The translations under genes and the position numbers were made by a program. The notes beneath the pieces are model-generated. The model made no database searches and was not told the origin of the DNA. It saw only the letters and a list, made by a program, of their open reading frames with translations. This document shows, piece after piece, positions 1 to 8,932 of a DNA stretch of 64,000 bases. Position 1 is the first letter of the stretch. Each line of letters begins with the position of its first letter. Source of the DNA: Asaia astilbis JCM 15831 (GTDB lineage: Bacteria > Pseudomonadota > Alphaproteobacteria > Acetobacterales > Acetobacteraceae); NCBI RefSeq assembly GCF_000613845.1, contig NZ_BAJT01000012.1:1-64000 (forward strand), read 5' to 3'.

Positions 1-162
1 GGCGGCTTCCCGCCCCGTGGCCGTGGCGGCCCGCGCTCAGACCGTGGTGGTGACCGCGGAGGCGATCGTGGAGAGCGTGGTGGCGAGAGAACCGAACGTC
101 CGTCATTCCGCAAAAGCGGACCGGCAGGCAGTGGCAAGAGCTCGTCGCGCAAGCGCTACTAA
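1..162 (+). CDS. C-terminal tail of an RG/RGG-rich protein (partial)
   Basis: Only the last 53 codons lie in the window. They are rich in Gly-Arg and Asp-Arg-Gly-Gly repeats and end in a Ser/Lys/Arg stretch closing with RKRY. Such disordered basic tails are known on DEAD-box RNA helicases and on some RluB-type pseudouridine synthases of Alphaproteobacteria, where they bind RNA. No catalytic domain is visible, so I cannot choose between these; a DEAD-box helicase is my slight preference. A strong hairpin follows about 90 bases after the stop, consistent with the end of a transcription unit. Confidence 0.5.
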   Translation, partial: GGFPPRGRGGPRSDRGGDRGGDRGERGGERTERPSFRKSGPAGSGKSSSRKRY

Positions 163-254
163 TACTATCTGCCCCGCTTAAAACCCGGCCAAAGAGGCTT
201 CGACGCAATTCCGAAAGCGCCGAAGCCCCTCTAAATACCGGAGACCACTTTCCC

Positions 255-290
255 AGACGCCCCGCCCTGTGCGGGGCGTCTGTCGTTTAT
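255..290 (+). terminator. Rho-independent-like terminator after the RG-rich gene
   Basis: A perfect 11-bp GC-rich stem (255-265 with 271-281) closes a 5-base loop CCTGT and is followed by a short T-containing stretch. It lies between the end of the RG-rich gene and the bfr control region and probably ends the upstream transcript. The T tract is weak, so termination may be incomplete. Confidence 0.65.
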
Positions 291-314
291 ACAATCTGAT
301 TTTCGGCTCTTTCA

Positions 315-379
315 GTTGTTGCAAATGAATTTCAACAACAATTACTGACTCACTTCCAATACAGAGAGTCATTTGCAAC
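315..379. promoter_or_regulatory. Pair of Fur-box-like sites upstream of bfr
   Basis: TTGCAAATGAATTTCAA at 319-335 and, inverted, TTGCAAATGACTCTC at 378-364 match each other. Both resemble the TTGCRANTGANTCTCA-type site seen upstream of bfd in this same window. The first lies inside a further inverted repeat, GTTGTTG (315-321) and CAACAAC (333-339). The sites lie about 140-200 bases before the bfr start, in a 353-base stretch without genes (163-515) that also holds the preceding terminator. Fur-type iron control of bacterioferritin is well established in other bacteria; binding here is inferred. Nothing else was recognised in the stretch, apart from the bfr ribosome binding site GAAGGA at 504-509. 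Confidence 0.5.
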
Positions 380-515
380 TAGAATACAGTGAATCTCATC
401 TCCCGTTATTTCTATTGCACCGCCCTGACTTTCATGCTTGAAGGTTTTCACAGACACATACGGCATAGCGGGCGCATCACATCTGAGCGCCGCAAAACTC
501 CCCGAAGGAATACCC

Positions 516-1007
516 ATGCTTAAAGATCCGAAAGTCGTCGAGCATCTGAACATTCAGCTGACCAATGAGCTGACTGCCATCAACCAGTATTTCCTCCATG
601 CGCGCACGCTGAACCATTGGGGCGTGACCAAGCTCGGCAAGAAGGAATATGACGAGTCCATCGAAGAGATGCGTCATGCTGACTGGCTGATCGAGCGCAT
701 TCTGTATCTCGGCGGGCTGCCGAACGTGCAGCGCCTCAACCAGATCCTGATTGGGGAAAGCGTCGAGGAAATCCTCGCCTGCGATCTGAAGCTTGAAGAG
801 AAGGCTCTGGCCGATCTGCGTGAAGGCATTGCGTATTGCGAAAGCGTCCGTGACTACGTGTCACGTGATCTCCTGATCCGCATCCTTGCCGATGAAGAAG
901 AGCATGAAGACTTCATCGATCGTCAGTTCGATCTAATCAAGCAGGTTGGCATCCAGCGCTACATCACGCTGAACTCTGCCGCTGCACCCGACCAGACCAC
1001 AGACTAA
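516..1007 (+). CDS. bfr: Bacterioferritin
   Basis: A 163-residue iron-storage protein that forms a 24-subunit haem-containing cage, oxidises Fe(II) at a dinuclear ferroxidase centre and stores the ferric mineral. The ferroxidase ligands appear at the standard family positions: Glu18, Glu51, His54, Glu94, Glu127 and His130. The haem-ligating methionine is Met52. A longer in-frame reading from 438 exists, but the start at 516 is preceded by GAAGGA, gives the canonical N-terminus MLKDPKVVEHLN and fits the family length. The extra C-terminal residues past the usual 157 or so are Ala/Asp/Thr rich. The convergent gene bfd encodes the ferredoxin that reduces stored iron for release. Control by Fur is suggested by sites at 319-378. 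Confidence 0.95.
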   Translation: MLKDPKVVEHLNIQLTNELTAINQYFLHARTLNHWGVTKLGKKEYDESIEEMRHADWLIERILYLGGLPNVQRLNQILIGESVEEILACDLKLEEKALADLREGIAYCESVRDYVSRDLLIRILADEEEHEDFIDRQFDLIKQVGIQRYITLNSAAAPDQTTD

Positions 1008-1058
1008 AAACCCGGTAGAGAACCGCCAGAAGCATCGCTTCCGGTTCAGACCGTCAAG

Positions 1059-1092
1059 AGCCCGACAGCCTTAAGGTTGTCGGGCTTTTTTG
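1059..1092 (+). terminator. Rho-independent terminator after bfr
   Basis: The stem AGCCCGACA (1059-1067) pairs with TGTCGGGCT (1078-1086), extended by three more pairs around a TTAA loop, and is followed by a run of six T. It lies 50 bases past the bfr stop and faces the end of the convergent bfd gene, so it may work in both directions. Confidence 0.8.
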
Positions 1093-1116
1093 TTGCCTTG
1101 TTCAGAGCCATCGCTC

Positions 1117-1347
1117 TCAGGCGAAGGCCGCAGCCCCGGCACTCTGATCGACCTGCTGGAACGCCATGGCACTCTCCTGCCGTTCTCGCAAAAGGTTACG
1201 CAGCGTGCATGTGACGCCGGGCACGCAATTGCCGCATTGCGCCTTGCACCCTTTGGAAGCGTAAACTTCTTTCGGCCGCGAAGCGCCCCGACGGACGGCG
1301 TCGGCGATATCATGATTGGTCAGGGCGTTACACGAACAGACGATCAT
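1117..1347 (-). CDS. bfd: Bacterioferritin-associated [2Fe-2S] ferredoxin
   Basis: A 76-residue BFD-like [2Fe-2S] protein. The four cluster cysteines, Cys4, Cys6, Cys38 and Cys41 (CSC near the start, CGNC later), sit at the same positions as in the E. coli protein; Cys34 is an additional cysteine. Bfd docks on bacterioferritin at the haem and passes electrons to the core so that Fe(II) is released. It is convergent with bfr, which supports the pairing. The start MIVCSCNALT is the family's usual N-terminus; longer readings upstream run through the control region. Two Fur-like sites lie 40-80 bases upstream, so it is probably induced under iron starvation. The last 16 or so residues are Ala/Gln rich and not conserved in the family. 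Confidence 0.93.
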   Translation of the reverse strand: MIVCSCNALTNHDIADAVRRGASRPKEVYASKGCKAQCGNCVPGVTCTLRNLLRERQESAMAFQQVDQSAGAAAFA

Positions 1348-1387
1348 AAGCCATTCAACTCCAGAACGCCCTGACCGTAACAGCGTA

Positions 1388-1426
1388 TGAGAACCAGTCG
1401 CAACTATAAATTGCGAGTGATTCTTA
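1388..1426. promoter_or_regulatory. Inverted pair of Fur-box-like sites upstream of bfd
   Basis: TTGCGACTGGTTCTCA (1403 to 1388, reverse) and TTGCGAGTGATTCTTA (1411-1426, forward) are near-identical 16-mers in inverted orientation, separated by 7 bases. They match the well-known Fur-box form TTGCGAATGATTCTCA closely. They lie between hrcA and bfd, upstream of the bfd start. The similar pair upstream of bfr strengthens the case. Actual binding and sign of regulation are inferred. Confidence 0.6.
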
Positions 1427-1436
1427 AAAAATGATG

Positions 1437-2481
1437 TCAGCTCAACAGGCGCCCGATCACCCGAGCCGTATAATCCACCACAGGACGATGCGTCCGTAAT
1501 TGAGCCGTGTGGGACCGATAACGCCGATCGCGCCGACAATGCGGTTCGTCTCGTTGCGGGCGGGAGCGACGACCATGGAGACGCCCGACATGCCGAAGAA
1601 CCCGCTTTCGGCCCCGATATAAATCCGAACACCATCGGAATCCTGCGCCAGTTGCAGCAGGCGCAGCATGGTCTCCTGCGCCTCCAGCCGTTCGAAGAGC
1701 ATCTGGATCGTTGTCAGCTTCTCGATCTCGGTGATATCGGTCAGGAGGTTGCCCTGACCACGCAGATAAAGCGTGCCGTGCTGCTCGTCCCACGTCGCCA
1801 AACCGCTCTCGATGACACTCGCAGCCAGCGAATCCAGATCGGAACGATTTTGCTGCAGGTTTTGCGACACACGCTGGCGCAGAGCGCTCAGGGTCACATC
1901 ACCCAGAAGCGAATTAAGGTAATTCCCGGCCTCGATCAGAGCAGAAGGCGGCAGACCCGGCGGCGTTTCGATCACCCTGTTTTCAACCTGTCCGTCCGCC
2001 GCCACGAGAATGACCAGCGCCTTGCCCGGACCCAGCGCGACGAACTCGATATGTTTGAGCGCACCGTCTCCTTTCGGGGCCAGAACCAGCCCCGCCGCCG
2101 CAGAGAGTCCCGAGAGCATGGACGACGCCTCGGCAAGCGTCTCCTGCATCGAACGGCCTTTCAGCGCCAGCCTCCCGGCGATATGAGCCCGCTCGATGTC
2201 GTTCAGCGCGCCGAATTGCAGGAGGCCATCCACGAAAAGACGAACCCCTTTTTCGGTTGGCAGACGCCCGGCAGAGACATGAGGCTGAACAGGAGCCCGG
2301 CCTGTGTCAGCTCTGCCATCACATTGCGAATGGTCGCAGAAGACAGAGACGGTGTCAGGCGCTGGGCCAGTGTCCTGCTCGCGACCGGGTCGCCCGTCTC
2401 CATATATTGTTCGACAATTTCGCGCAGCACGCTTGCCGAGCGAGCGTCCATGCCGCCCGGCAGGCTGGAGAGATCGATCAT
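1437..2481 (-). CDS. hrcA: Heat-inducible transcription repressor HrcA (two apparent frameshifts)
   Basis: HrcA represses groESL/dnaK-type heat-shock operons by binding CIRCE elements and is reset by GroEL. The N-terminal winged helix (about residues 1-80: MIDLSSLPGG..., then SSATIRNVMAEL) and the GAF-like core (IYIGAESGFFGMSGVSMVVAPARN, family C-terminal block) are clear, ending VDYTARVIGRLLS. The reading frame breaks twice: near 2283, where one C is missing before HVSAGRLPTEKG, and near 1484, where one C is missing before VVDYTARVIG. Restoring both gives an intact protein of about 348 residues, normal for the family. I therefore treat these as base-calling errors. It is divergent from the MOSC gene, not from rph directly, although hrcA and rph are neighbours in many Alphaproteobacteria. 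Confidence 0.88.
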
Positions 2482-2561
2482 ATCCTGCCCTTTCGCGTGA
2501 CCCGGACGAGGAGAGAGAGCATGGTCCCTGCCTGCCCTTTCCCGGATCTGGAGTCGCGTTC

Positions 2562-3349
2562 TTGACCCATATTTCAGCCTTATACATCCATCCGGTCAAA
2601 AGCCTCCACCGTATCGATGTCCCCCTTCTCGAGCTGGAACCGTGGGGACCGAAAGGGGATCGCCGCTGGCTGGTCATCTCCCCGGACGGGAAATTCATGA
2701 CCCAGCGCCAGCATCCGGCAATGGCGCGGCTTCTGACTGCACTTGACGGGGAGACGCTCACCCTGAGCGCGGAGAACTTCTCCCCCCTGATCGTGACGCC
2801 TCCTCCTGCCTCAGCGCCGATCTCGCTTGTGAGTGTCTGGAAAGACCGTGATATCGAAGCCCTCGATGCAGGCGACGGACCCGCTGCCTGGTTGAGTACG
2901 TTCCTCGAGACGCCGTGTCGACTCGTTCATATGGCGGCTCCCGACCGCGCCAGACCTGCGGAATTCGGTAGTGTGAGCTTTGCAGACGGCTATCCGCTGC
3001 TTGTAACTAATACGGCCTCTCTGAGCTCTCTCAACGAACGCCTCGACACCCCCGTCCCGATGGAACGGTTCAGGCCCAATATCGTGGTCGAGAGCGAGAC
3101 ACCCTGGGGGGAGGATGACTGGCGTCTTCTCAGAATTGGCACTGTGGAGCTGGAGCTGGTCAAGCCGTGCAGCCGCTGCATCGTCACGACAATCGATCAG
3201 GAGACCGGGACGATCCCTGTCCCGCGTGAGCCGCTCAGGACCATGACAAAGTTTCGCCACCAGCCGGCGGGGTCATGTTCGGTCAGAACGCCCTGATCCG
3301 ACGTGCGGGAACCATCAGACTGGGAGACCGGATCGAATGCCTGAACTGA
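2562..3349 (+). CDS. MOSC-domain molybdenum-cofactor sulfurase-like protein (one apparent frameshift)
   Basis: About 262 residues. It has an N-terminal MOSC beta-barrel ([10 protein letters not shown]... GDRRWLVI) and a MOSC domain with the conserved cysteine in [12 protein letters not shown] and a terminal [19 protein letters not shown] block. YcbX-type relatives reduce N-hydroxylated compounds using molybdenum cofactor bound by the MOSC cysteine. This one lacks the C-terminal 2Fe-2S ferredoxin domain of E. coli YcbX. The start is TTG at 2562 with GGAG 8 bases upstream; no in-frame ATG fits. The frame breaks near 3272, where one G is missing in a GGGG run; restoring it recovers the conserved end and the stop at 3349. 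The substrate is unknown. Confidence 0.82.
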
Positions 3350-3455
3350 CCCTGAAGTCACCCTGTTTTGTTCGGGACGCTTTTGTCATTCCGGGCACGA
3401 CGCGCTAAGGCTGCTGCAAAATTACGTTAGCCTGCCCAGATTGAGGGAAAAGATC

Positions 3456-4187
3456 ATGTCCAGCACCCGTCCGTCCGGCCGTAAGGTCGATGAAAACCGC
3501 GTTGTCTCCATCGAGCCGGGCTTCGCCCGCCATGCCGAAGGCTCGGTGCTCATCCGTGTCGGCGGGACCGAAGTCCTTTGCGCTGCCTCGATCGAAAACC
3601 GTGTTCCGCCCTTCCTTCGTGGCCAGGGTCAGGGATGGATCACTGCAGAATACGGCATGCTGCCCCGCGCCACCCACACTCGCGGCAATCGTGAAGCTGC
3701 AAAGGGAAAGCAATCGGGTCGCACGCAGGAAATCCAGCGCCTGATCGGACGGGCCCTGCGCGCCTGTGTCGATCTGCGTGCGCTCGGTGAAATGACCATC
3801 ACGCTCGACTGCGACGTCCTCAATGCCGATGGGGGGACACGCTGCGCCGCCATCACCGGCGCCTGGGTGGCCCTTGCCATCGCCCTCGACAAGCAGGTCA
3901 AGGCAGGCACGCTCAAGCGCTCTCCGCTGCGCGCCCAGGTCGCTGCTGTTTCCTGCGGGCTGACCGACGCAGGCGCCGTGCTCGATCTCGACTATATCGA
4001 AGACAGCTCAGCCCAGGCCGACACCAATTTTGTGCTGACCAGTGAGGGCGGCATCGTGGAAATTCAGGGCACAGCCGAAGACGCCCCCTTTAGCGAAGAC
4101 GAGTTCCACACGCTGATGGCGCTGGCCAAGACCGGAACGGCACGCCTTTTCGATGCCCAGCGCGCTGCGCTCGAAAGCGTTGCATGA
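3456..4187 (+). CDS. rph: Ribonuclease PH
   Basis: A 243-residue phosphorolytic 3'-exoribonuclease that trims tRNA 3' ends, using phosphate as attacking group and forming a hexamer. Family blocks are present: [12 protein letters not shown] at the N-terminus, [38 protein letters not shown] and [20 protein letters not shown]. The ATG at 3456 has GAGGG 8 bases upstream; the in-frame TTG 15 bases earlier would overlap that site. It overlaps rdgB by 4 bases (ATGA), so the two are translationally coupled, as in many Alphaproteobacteria. Confidence 0.96.
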   Translation: MSSTRPSGRKVDENRVVSIEPGFARHAEGSVLIRVGGTEVLCAASIENRVPPFLRGQGQGWITAEYGMLPRATHTRGNREAAKGKQSGRTQEIQRLIGRALRACVDLRALGEMTITLDCDVLNADGGTRCAAITGAWVALAIALDKQVKAGTLKRSPLRAQVAAVSCGLTDAGAVLDLDYIEDSSAQADTNFVLTSEGGIVEIQGTAEDAPFSEDEFHTLMALAKTGTARLFDAQRAALESVA

Positions 4188-4801
4188 CCAGCGAGCGTCG
4201 CCTGAACAGGGGCGAGCGCATCGTGCTCGCCAGCCATAACAAGGGCAAACTGGTCGAATTCCGTGCCCTTTTGGCCGAAAGCGGCATTGAGATTGTCTCC
4301 GCGGCTGAGCTCGGCCTCCCCGAGCCGGAAGAGACTGCGGAGACCTTCGAAGGTAACGCCGCGATCAAGGCACTCGCCGCGGCGAAGGCGACGGGTCTGC
4401 CCGCTCTTTCGGATGATTCCGGTTTCTGTGTCGCGGCACTCGACGGACGCCCGGGTATCTACTCGGCACGCTGGGCAGGTCCTGGCGGTGACATGTCCAT
4501 CGCAATGCAGCGCGTGCATGACGAGATGGGAGCCTCGCCTGACAGACACGCCGCGTTTGTCGCCGTGCTCTGCCTTGCCTGGCCCGACGGGACAACACGC
4601 TATGCCGAAGGACGCTGCGAAGGTGAGGTCTGCTGGCCGCCGAAAGGCGATCAGGGCCATGGATACGACCCGATTTTCATTCCGCAGGGCGATCGCCGCA
4701 GTTTCGCCGAACTCTCAGCCGATGAGAAGAATGCAATCAGCCATCGCGGTCGTGCGTTGGAACGTTTCCTCGCGACCTGCGTCTCGACCGATCCCGCTTA
4801 A
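4184..4801 (+). CDS. rdgB: Non-canonical purine NTP pyrophosphatase (RdgB/HAM1)
   Basis: A 205-residue house-cleaning enzyme that hydrolyses dITP, ITP and XTP to monophosphates, keeping deaminated purines out of DNA and RNA. Diagnostic motifs: [12 protein letters not shown] (nucleotide binding), LSDDSGF with the catalytic acidic residues, [20 protein letters not shown] and SHRGRAL. It starts within the rph stop (ATGA overlap). The next gene begins 20 bases after its stop and may share the transcript. Confidence 0.95.
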   Translation: MTSERRLNRGERIVLASHNKGKLVEFRALLAESGIEIVSAAELGLPEPEETAETFEGNAAIKALAAAKATGLPALSDDSGFCVAALDGRPGIYSARWAGPGGDMSIAMQRVHDEMGASPDRHAAFVAVLCLAWPDGTTRYAEGRCEGEVCWPPKGDQGHGYDPIFIPQGDRRSFAELSADEKNAISHRGRALERFLATCVSTDPA

Positions 4802-4820
4802 CCAGTCTGGAGTTGTCCTC

Positions 4821-5447
4821 ATGAAGACAAGCCCGTTGTTTTTCGCTGCTTGTGCGCTTGCCCCTTTCATGGCGGCATCGCACGCAGCGCCGCAATTCGA
4901 CCCAACAGGATTTGAACTCCGCGAGACAAAAGCCCTGAGCATCTCGGTCAAACCGATCACGTCGCTTTCCACGCAATCTGCGCCAAATGCCTCCTATCGC
5001 ATCGTAGCAGAGGGGATCACGCTCAGCAGCGAGGCACGCCAGCCGACCGCCTATCATGCGCGTCAGCCCCGCACCGAACTGTCAGAGTCGCATATCTGGC
5101 GTGTGCAGGATCAGCCCGCATCATTCGAGACGACAATCCGGATTGATCGGTTCCCCAAGAGCGGACAGCCTGTCCTGACGGAACTGACACCGGAAACCGA
5201 CGCAGCTCCCTTGCTGCGCCTCACTCTTGATGGCGATCGCGTTGTCCTGACGGGACAGATCGAGAATGCCTCGAAAAACGGGATCGCGGTCGGCACGCTC
5301 GACAAGACCCACGAGGCTCATATTCTAGTCCAGACCCAGCCCGACGGCCGCGTGGCAGTGTCCGTCAATGGCACGGAAAGCCAGCTGCATCTGACCCGTC
5401 AGGCGCTCGCCACTCCCGTGGTCTTCCGCACGGCGCCCATGCCATAA
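4821..5447 (+). CDS. Exported protein resembling the polysaccharide lyase 7 / alginate-lyase fold
   Basis: 208 residues with a clear Sec signal peptide (MKTSPLFFAACALAPFMAASHA). The mature part contains PRTELSES followed by a W, FETTIRIDRFPKSGQPVLTELT and LLRLTLDGDRVVLTGQI. This resembles the RSELRE...PKSGQ... pattern of PL7 lyases and PL7-like jelly-roll proteins. The chain is somewhat short and I do not see a confident full catalytic set, so it may be a binding or inactive member. It follows rdgB by 20 bases but is functionally unrelated to it. The substrate is unknown; the likely location is the periplasm. Confidence 0.5.
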   Translation: MKTSPLFFAACALAPFMAASHAAPQFDPTGFELRETKALSISVKPITSLSTQSAPNASYRIVAEGITLSSEARQPTAYHARQPRTELSESHIWRVQDQPASFETTIRIDRFPKSGQPVLTELTPETDAAPLLRLTLDGDRVVLTGQIENASKNGIAVGTLDKTHEAHILVQTQPDGRVAVSVNGTESQLHLTRQALATPVVFRTAPMP

Positions 5448-5521
5448 ACGACGTCGGCACCTCTCCCGATACCATCTCCGTCACATTAACCGGGCTGACA
5501 TCACGCCACGGTCAGAACGCC

Positions 5522-6151
5522 TCAAGCCTTCGCACGTAAGATTACGATTCCGAATACGATAAAGACGAAGGCAGTCAGACGGTTAAAGGCCCGTCTGACT
5601 GGCCTGCGACTCAGAAAGCGCGAGAGGGAATGACCTCCGACCCCGTAGAGGGTGAGCCACAGCGTGTCAGAGCAGAGATAAGTCACAAGCAAAATGCCGA
5701 ACTGCGACAGCACCGGAAGATGGTGATCGATGAATTGCGGGAAAAAGGCTGCTGCGAAAAGCAAGAGCTTCGGATTGCTGATTCCGACCAGAAAACCGGT
5801 CCGATAAAGACGCCACGCACTGGCTCCGACAGGAGACCCTCTCTCCGGACGAGACGTCTCCGGTGACTCGTCAGCGCGCCACGCCTTAATCCCCAGATAA
5901 ATCAGATAGGCGGCACCCGCATAACGGATGACGTCGAACAGACGCGGCATGGCGGTCAACACCGCCCCGATTCCGGCCATGGAAAGAACAAGCGCGAGCA
6001 GCAATGCCGTGATACAGCCGGCCATCGCCGCCGTGCTCCGCCTGAACCCGAACTCCACCGAGCGGCTCAGTGCGTGCATCATGTTGGGGCCTGGGGTCGC
6101 CGATATGAAGAAAACGGTGACGACAAAGAGCCACCAGGTCTGCAAGGTCAT
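5522..6151 (-). CDS. LysE/RhtB-family amino-acid exporter
   Basis: 209 residues with about six hydrophobic segments. The family signature near the N-terminus is present (FISATPGPNMMHALSRSVEFGF...), along with the AGAAYLIYLGIKAW block. LysE-type translocators export amino acids such as lysine, threonine or homoserine using the proton gradient; the substrate cannot be told from sequence. It stands alone on the reverse strand between rightward genes and the ABC exporter. The ATG start gives a typical first membrane helix. Confidence 0.88.
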   Translation of the reverse strand: MTLQTWWLFVVTVFFISATPGPNMMHALSRSVEFGFRRSTAAMAGCITALLLALVLSMAGIGAVLTAMPRLFDVIRYAGAAYLIYLGIKAWRADESPETSRPERGSPVGASAWRLYRTGFLVGISNPKLLLFAAAFFPQFIDHHLPVLSQFGILLVTYLCSDTLWLTLYGVGGHSLSRFLSRRPVRRAFNRLTAFVFIVFGIVILRAKA

Positions 6152-6302
6152 GATTGCTCCATCGTCCGTCCCGGAATTGCCCCTGCCTCACGAGACCCTA
6201 GGGGGGCCGGGAAGGCTCTCTAAACGGGATGCCTATCATAATTCAGAGCCGGAACGATAGCAGAGCGGATCTAGGGTTCACGCATCAGAACCCCGCCTTT
6301 CC

Positions 6303-8129
6303 TCACCCTTCGAGCGATTGCAGCTCGAACAGACGGCGATAGATTCCCCCTTCGCGCTGGATCAACTCGCCATGAGCGCCATCTTCCTTCAGCTCTCCTT
6401 TGCTAAAGACCAGAATGCGATCGAGCTCCATGACTGTGGACAGACGATGCGCCACAACGATCACCGTACGTCCGGCCATAAGCCGTTGCATGGCCTCCTG
6501 AACCAGAACCTCGGACTCGGAATCCAAGCTCGATGTTGCCTCGTCGAAGATCAGAAGCGGAGCATCGGCCAAAAAGGCGCGCGCAATGGCAACGCGCTGA
6601 CGCTCACCGCCAGAAAGCTTCACGCCACGCTCACCGACCAGCGTGGCATAACCCTCTGGTAAGCGCTCGATAAAGGCGCTGGCATTGGCAAGTTTGGCCG
6701 CGCGCTCGATCTCCTCCTGAGTCGCTCCGGGGCGTGCATAGGCAATGTTTTCTGCCAGCGAACGATGAAAAAGCATCGGCTCCTGCGGCACAATCGCAAT
6801 GCGCGCCCGCAACGAATCCTGCGTCACATCGCGGATATCGACACCATCGATCAGCACCTTGCCTTCGCTCGTGTCATAAAGCCGCTGGATAAGCTTGGTG
6901 AAAGTCGTCTTGCCCGAGCCACTCGGCCCGACAAGAGCGACGCGTGACCCGGGCTCGATCCTGACATCCAGCTTCTGGTAAAGAGGCGTGTCCTGACCGG
7001 GATATTGAAAGCTCACTGCGTCGAAATCGACCCGCCCCTCGGTAAACGAGGCGTTTCCCGCGCCCTTGCGATCCTGCACATCAGGTGACTGTTCGAAAAT
7101 CGCCACCAGTTCTTCCATCTCATTGACGGAACGCTGGACCTGACTCACCTGCTGGCCCAGATCGCGCAGATAGCCCTGCACGAGGAAGACCATCGTCAAA
7201 ACATAGGCGACATCGCCCGGGCCTGCCTTGCCTTTCCACCACTGCCAGACAATCAACGCCACGAGCAACATACGCATGGCCAAGGAGGCAAGTCCCTGAA
7301 GATTGGCGCTATTCGTGCCTCTGATCCAGGTTCGGGCCGTCCGGGCGCTCCAGGCTTTCAACACCCTGCCCAGACGTCGCTCTTCGCGCTGCTCGGCACC
7401 GAAGGCCTTGACGACAGCGTTACACGTCACCGCATCTGCGATGGCCGCACCTACTTTGGTATCGAGACGGTTAGCGGCTCGAGCCGAAGGCGCGACATAA
7501 CTGAGCGTCAGGGCAACCGAGAGCCAGGTAAACAAGACGACCGAGAGAGCCAGCACAGCGCCCATGAACGGCGAGTGCCAGGCCAGCACGAGCGTCGTAC
7601 CGGTGAGGACCAGAACCTCGGGCGCAATCAGAAGAAGGAGCGTGTCATCGAGCGTATCCATTGCCCACATGCCGCGTGTCAGCTTGCGCACGGTCGAACC
7701 CGCAAAATTATTAGCGTGCCAATCCGTCGAGAAACGCTGCACGCGGGCAAAACCCTGCGAAAGAGCACGCTGCATGATCGCAAGGCTCAGATGCGTGATG
7801 CCCAGATAGGAGGAACGACGCCCCAGCAGACCGATCAGGCCCAGAGTGATCAACCCGCCAACCATCAGCAGCGCATCGTTGCGAAGCGTCACCTGAGCCG
7901 CATCATGCGGGGCACCGCCTGTGTGACTCGAAATATCGGTAACCAGCCGCCCGGAAAGGACCGGGGTCGCGACATCGGTAATCGTCGCCAACGCAATACC
8001 CAGAACGGTCCGCGTCAGATGCTTCGGATGTTCAAGCCAGCGGCGAACGACAAACAGGACGATATCGACAAAGGCAATATCGCGCTGTTTCTGACGAGGT
8101 TTTCGAGGGTTCTGGTCGGACTCGGACAC
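6303..8129 (-). CDS. ABC exporter, fused membrane and ATPase domains (MsbA/multidrug type)
   Basis: About 608 residues. An N-terminal six-helix transmembrane domain (roughly residues 30-330) is followed by an ATPase with Walker A GPSGSGKTT, Q-loop IVPQEPMLF, signature LSGGERQRV, Walker B LLIFDEATSSLDS and H-loop VAHRLST. Half-transporters of this kind act as dimers exporting lipids or drugs. I prefer the GTG at 8129, which has AGGAG about 9 bases upstream; ATG at 8171 and TTG at 8213 are in frame but lack a ribosome binding site. The substrate is unknown. It is divergent from nth across about 115 bases. Confidence 0.9.
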   Translation of the reverse strand: MSESDQNPRKPRQKQRDIAFVDIVLFVVRRWLEHPKHLTRTVLGIALATITDVATPVLSGRLVTDISSHTGGAPHDAAQVTLRNDALLMVGGLITLGLIGLLGRRSSYLGITHLSLAIMQRALSQGFARVQRFSTDWHANNFAGSTVRKLTRGMWAMDTLDDTLLLLIAPEVLVLTGTTLVLAWHSPFMGAVLALSVVLFTWLSVALTLSYVAPSARAANRLDTKVGAAIADAVTCNAVVKAFGAEQREERRLGRVLKAWSARTARTWIRGTNSANLQGLASLAMRMLLVALIVWQWWKGKAGPGDVAYVLTMVFLVQGYLRDLGQQVSQVQRSVNEMEELVAIFEQSPDVQDRKGAGNASFTEGRVDFDAVSFQYPGQDTPLYQKLDVRIEPGSRVALVGPSGSGKTTFTKLIQRLYDTSEGKVLIDGVDIRDVTQDSLRARIAIVPQEPMLFHRSLAENIAYARPGATQEEIERAAKLANASAFIERLPEGYATLVGERGVKLSGGERQRVAIARAFLADAPLLIFDEATSSLDSESEVLVQEAMQRLMAGRTVIVVAHRLSTVMELDRILVFSKGELKEDGAHGELIQREGGIYRRLFELQSLEG

Positions 8130-8245
8130 GAAAGAAAGCTCCTCCGCCGGATGGCACAACCGGGCGGGCATACTGGAAGTCTTGATAGGGAAGCGCTTAT
8201 TGTGGGGTTTCAAGCGCTCTTATGCAACATGGTGATCCGGTTCTG

Positions 8246-8932
8246 ATGTCTCTTCCCTCGGCCAAGCGGCCCATGACACGTGCTCAGGCACGCGACTTCA
8301 TCACCTCACTCGCCAATGCCAACCCGGATGCCGAGAGCGAACTCGATTACAGCACTGCCTTCTCGTTGCTTGTGGCAGTCGTGCTCTCCGCGCAGGCCAC
8401 CGATAAATCGGTCAACAAGGTGACGGCGGGACTTTTCGCGGACGCTCCAGACCCCGCCGCTATGGTGGCACTCGGAGAGGAAGGCATTGCCGCTCATATC
8501 CGCACAATCGGGCTATGGCGCGCAAAGGCCAAGAACGTCCTCAAACTCTCTGAGCAGCTTCTGGCGCTCCATGGCGGGGAGGTTCCCGCCGATCGCGAAG
8601 CGCTGGAGGCCCTTGCCGGCGTTGGACGCAAAACGGCCAGCGTGGTGCTGAACGTGATGTTCGGAGAGAGTGCAATGGCCGTCGATACGCATATCTTCCG
8701 CCTGGGCAATCGTACCGGGCTGGCGCCGGGAAAAACCACCCGCGCCGTTGAGGACGGCCTTATCAAGCGTATTCCGCCCGACATGCTGCGCCCCTCGCAT
8801 CACTGGCTGATTTTGCATGGTCGTTATGTATGCAAGGCGCGCAGTCCCGAATGCTGGCGCTGCGTCGCTTTTGCGCCTTGTCTTTTCCCACTCAAGACCC
8901 AAACTTTAATGTCGAAAGGATCTGTCCCATGA
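8246..8932 (+). CDS. nth: Endonuclease III (DNA glycosylase/AP lyase)
   Basis: About 228 residues. It removes oxidised pyrimidines from DNA and cleaves the abasic site. The helix-hairpin-helix LEALAGVGRKTASVVLN carries the catalytic Lys, followed by the catalytic Asp in VDTHIFR. The four cysteines CKARSPECWRCVAFAPC (spacing C-x6-C-x2-C-x5-C) bind the [4Fe-4S] cluster. Two ATGs are possible, 8222 and 8246; neither has a strong ribosome binding site. It overlaps the next gene by 4 bases (ATGA). Confidence 0.95.
   Translation: MSLPSAKRPMTRAQARDFITSLANANPDAESELDYSTAFSLLVAVVLSAQATDKSVNKVTAGLFADAPDPAAMVALGEEGIAAHIRTIGLWRAKAKNVLKLSEQLLALHGGEVPADREALEALAGVGRKTASVVLNVMFGESAMAVDTHIFRLGNRTGLAPGKTTRAVEDGLIKRIPPDMLRPSHHWLILHGRYVCKARSPECWRCVAFAPCLFPLKTQTLMSKGSVP

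Noticed and set aside
1090-1374. Forward reading frame of 94 codons opposite bfd
   Set aside because: It is antisense to bfd, which has all conserved cysteines; no ribosome binding site or family match.
4821-5447. Active alginate lyase
   Set aside because: Only part of the PL7 pattern is present and the chain is short; kept as PL7-like without claimed activity.
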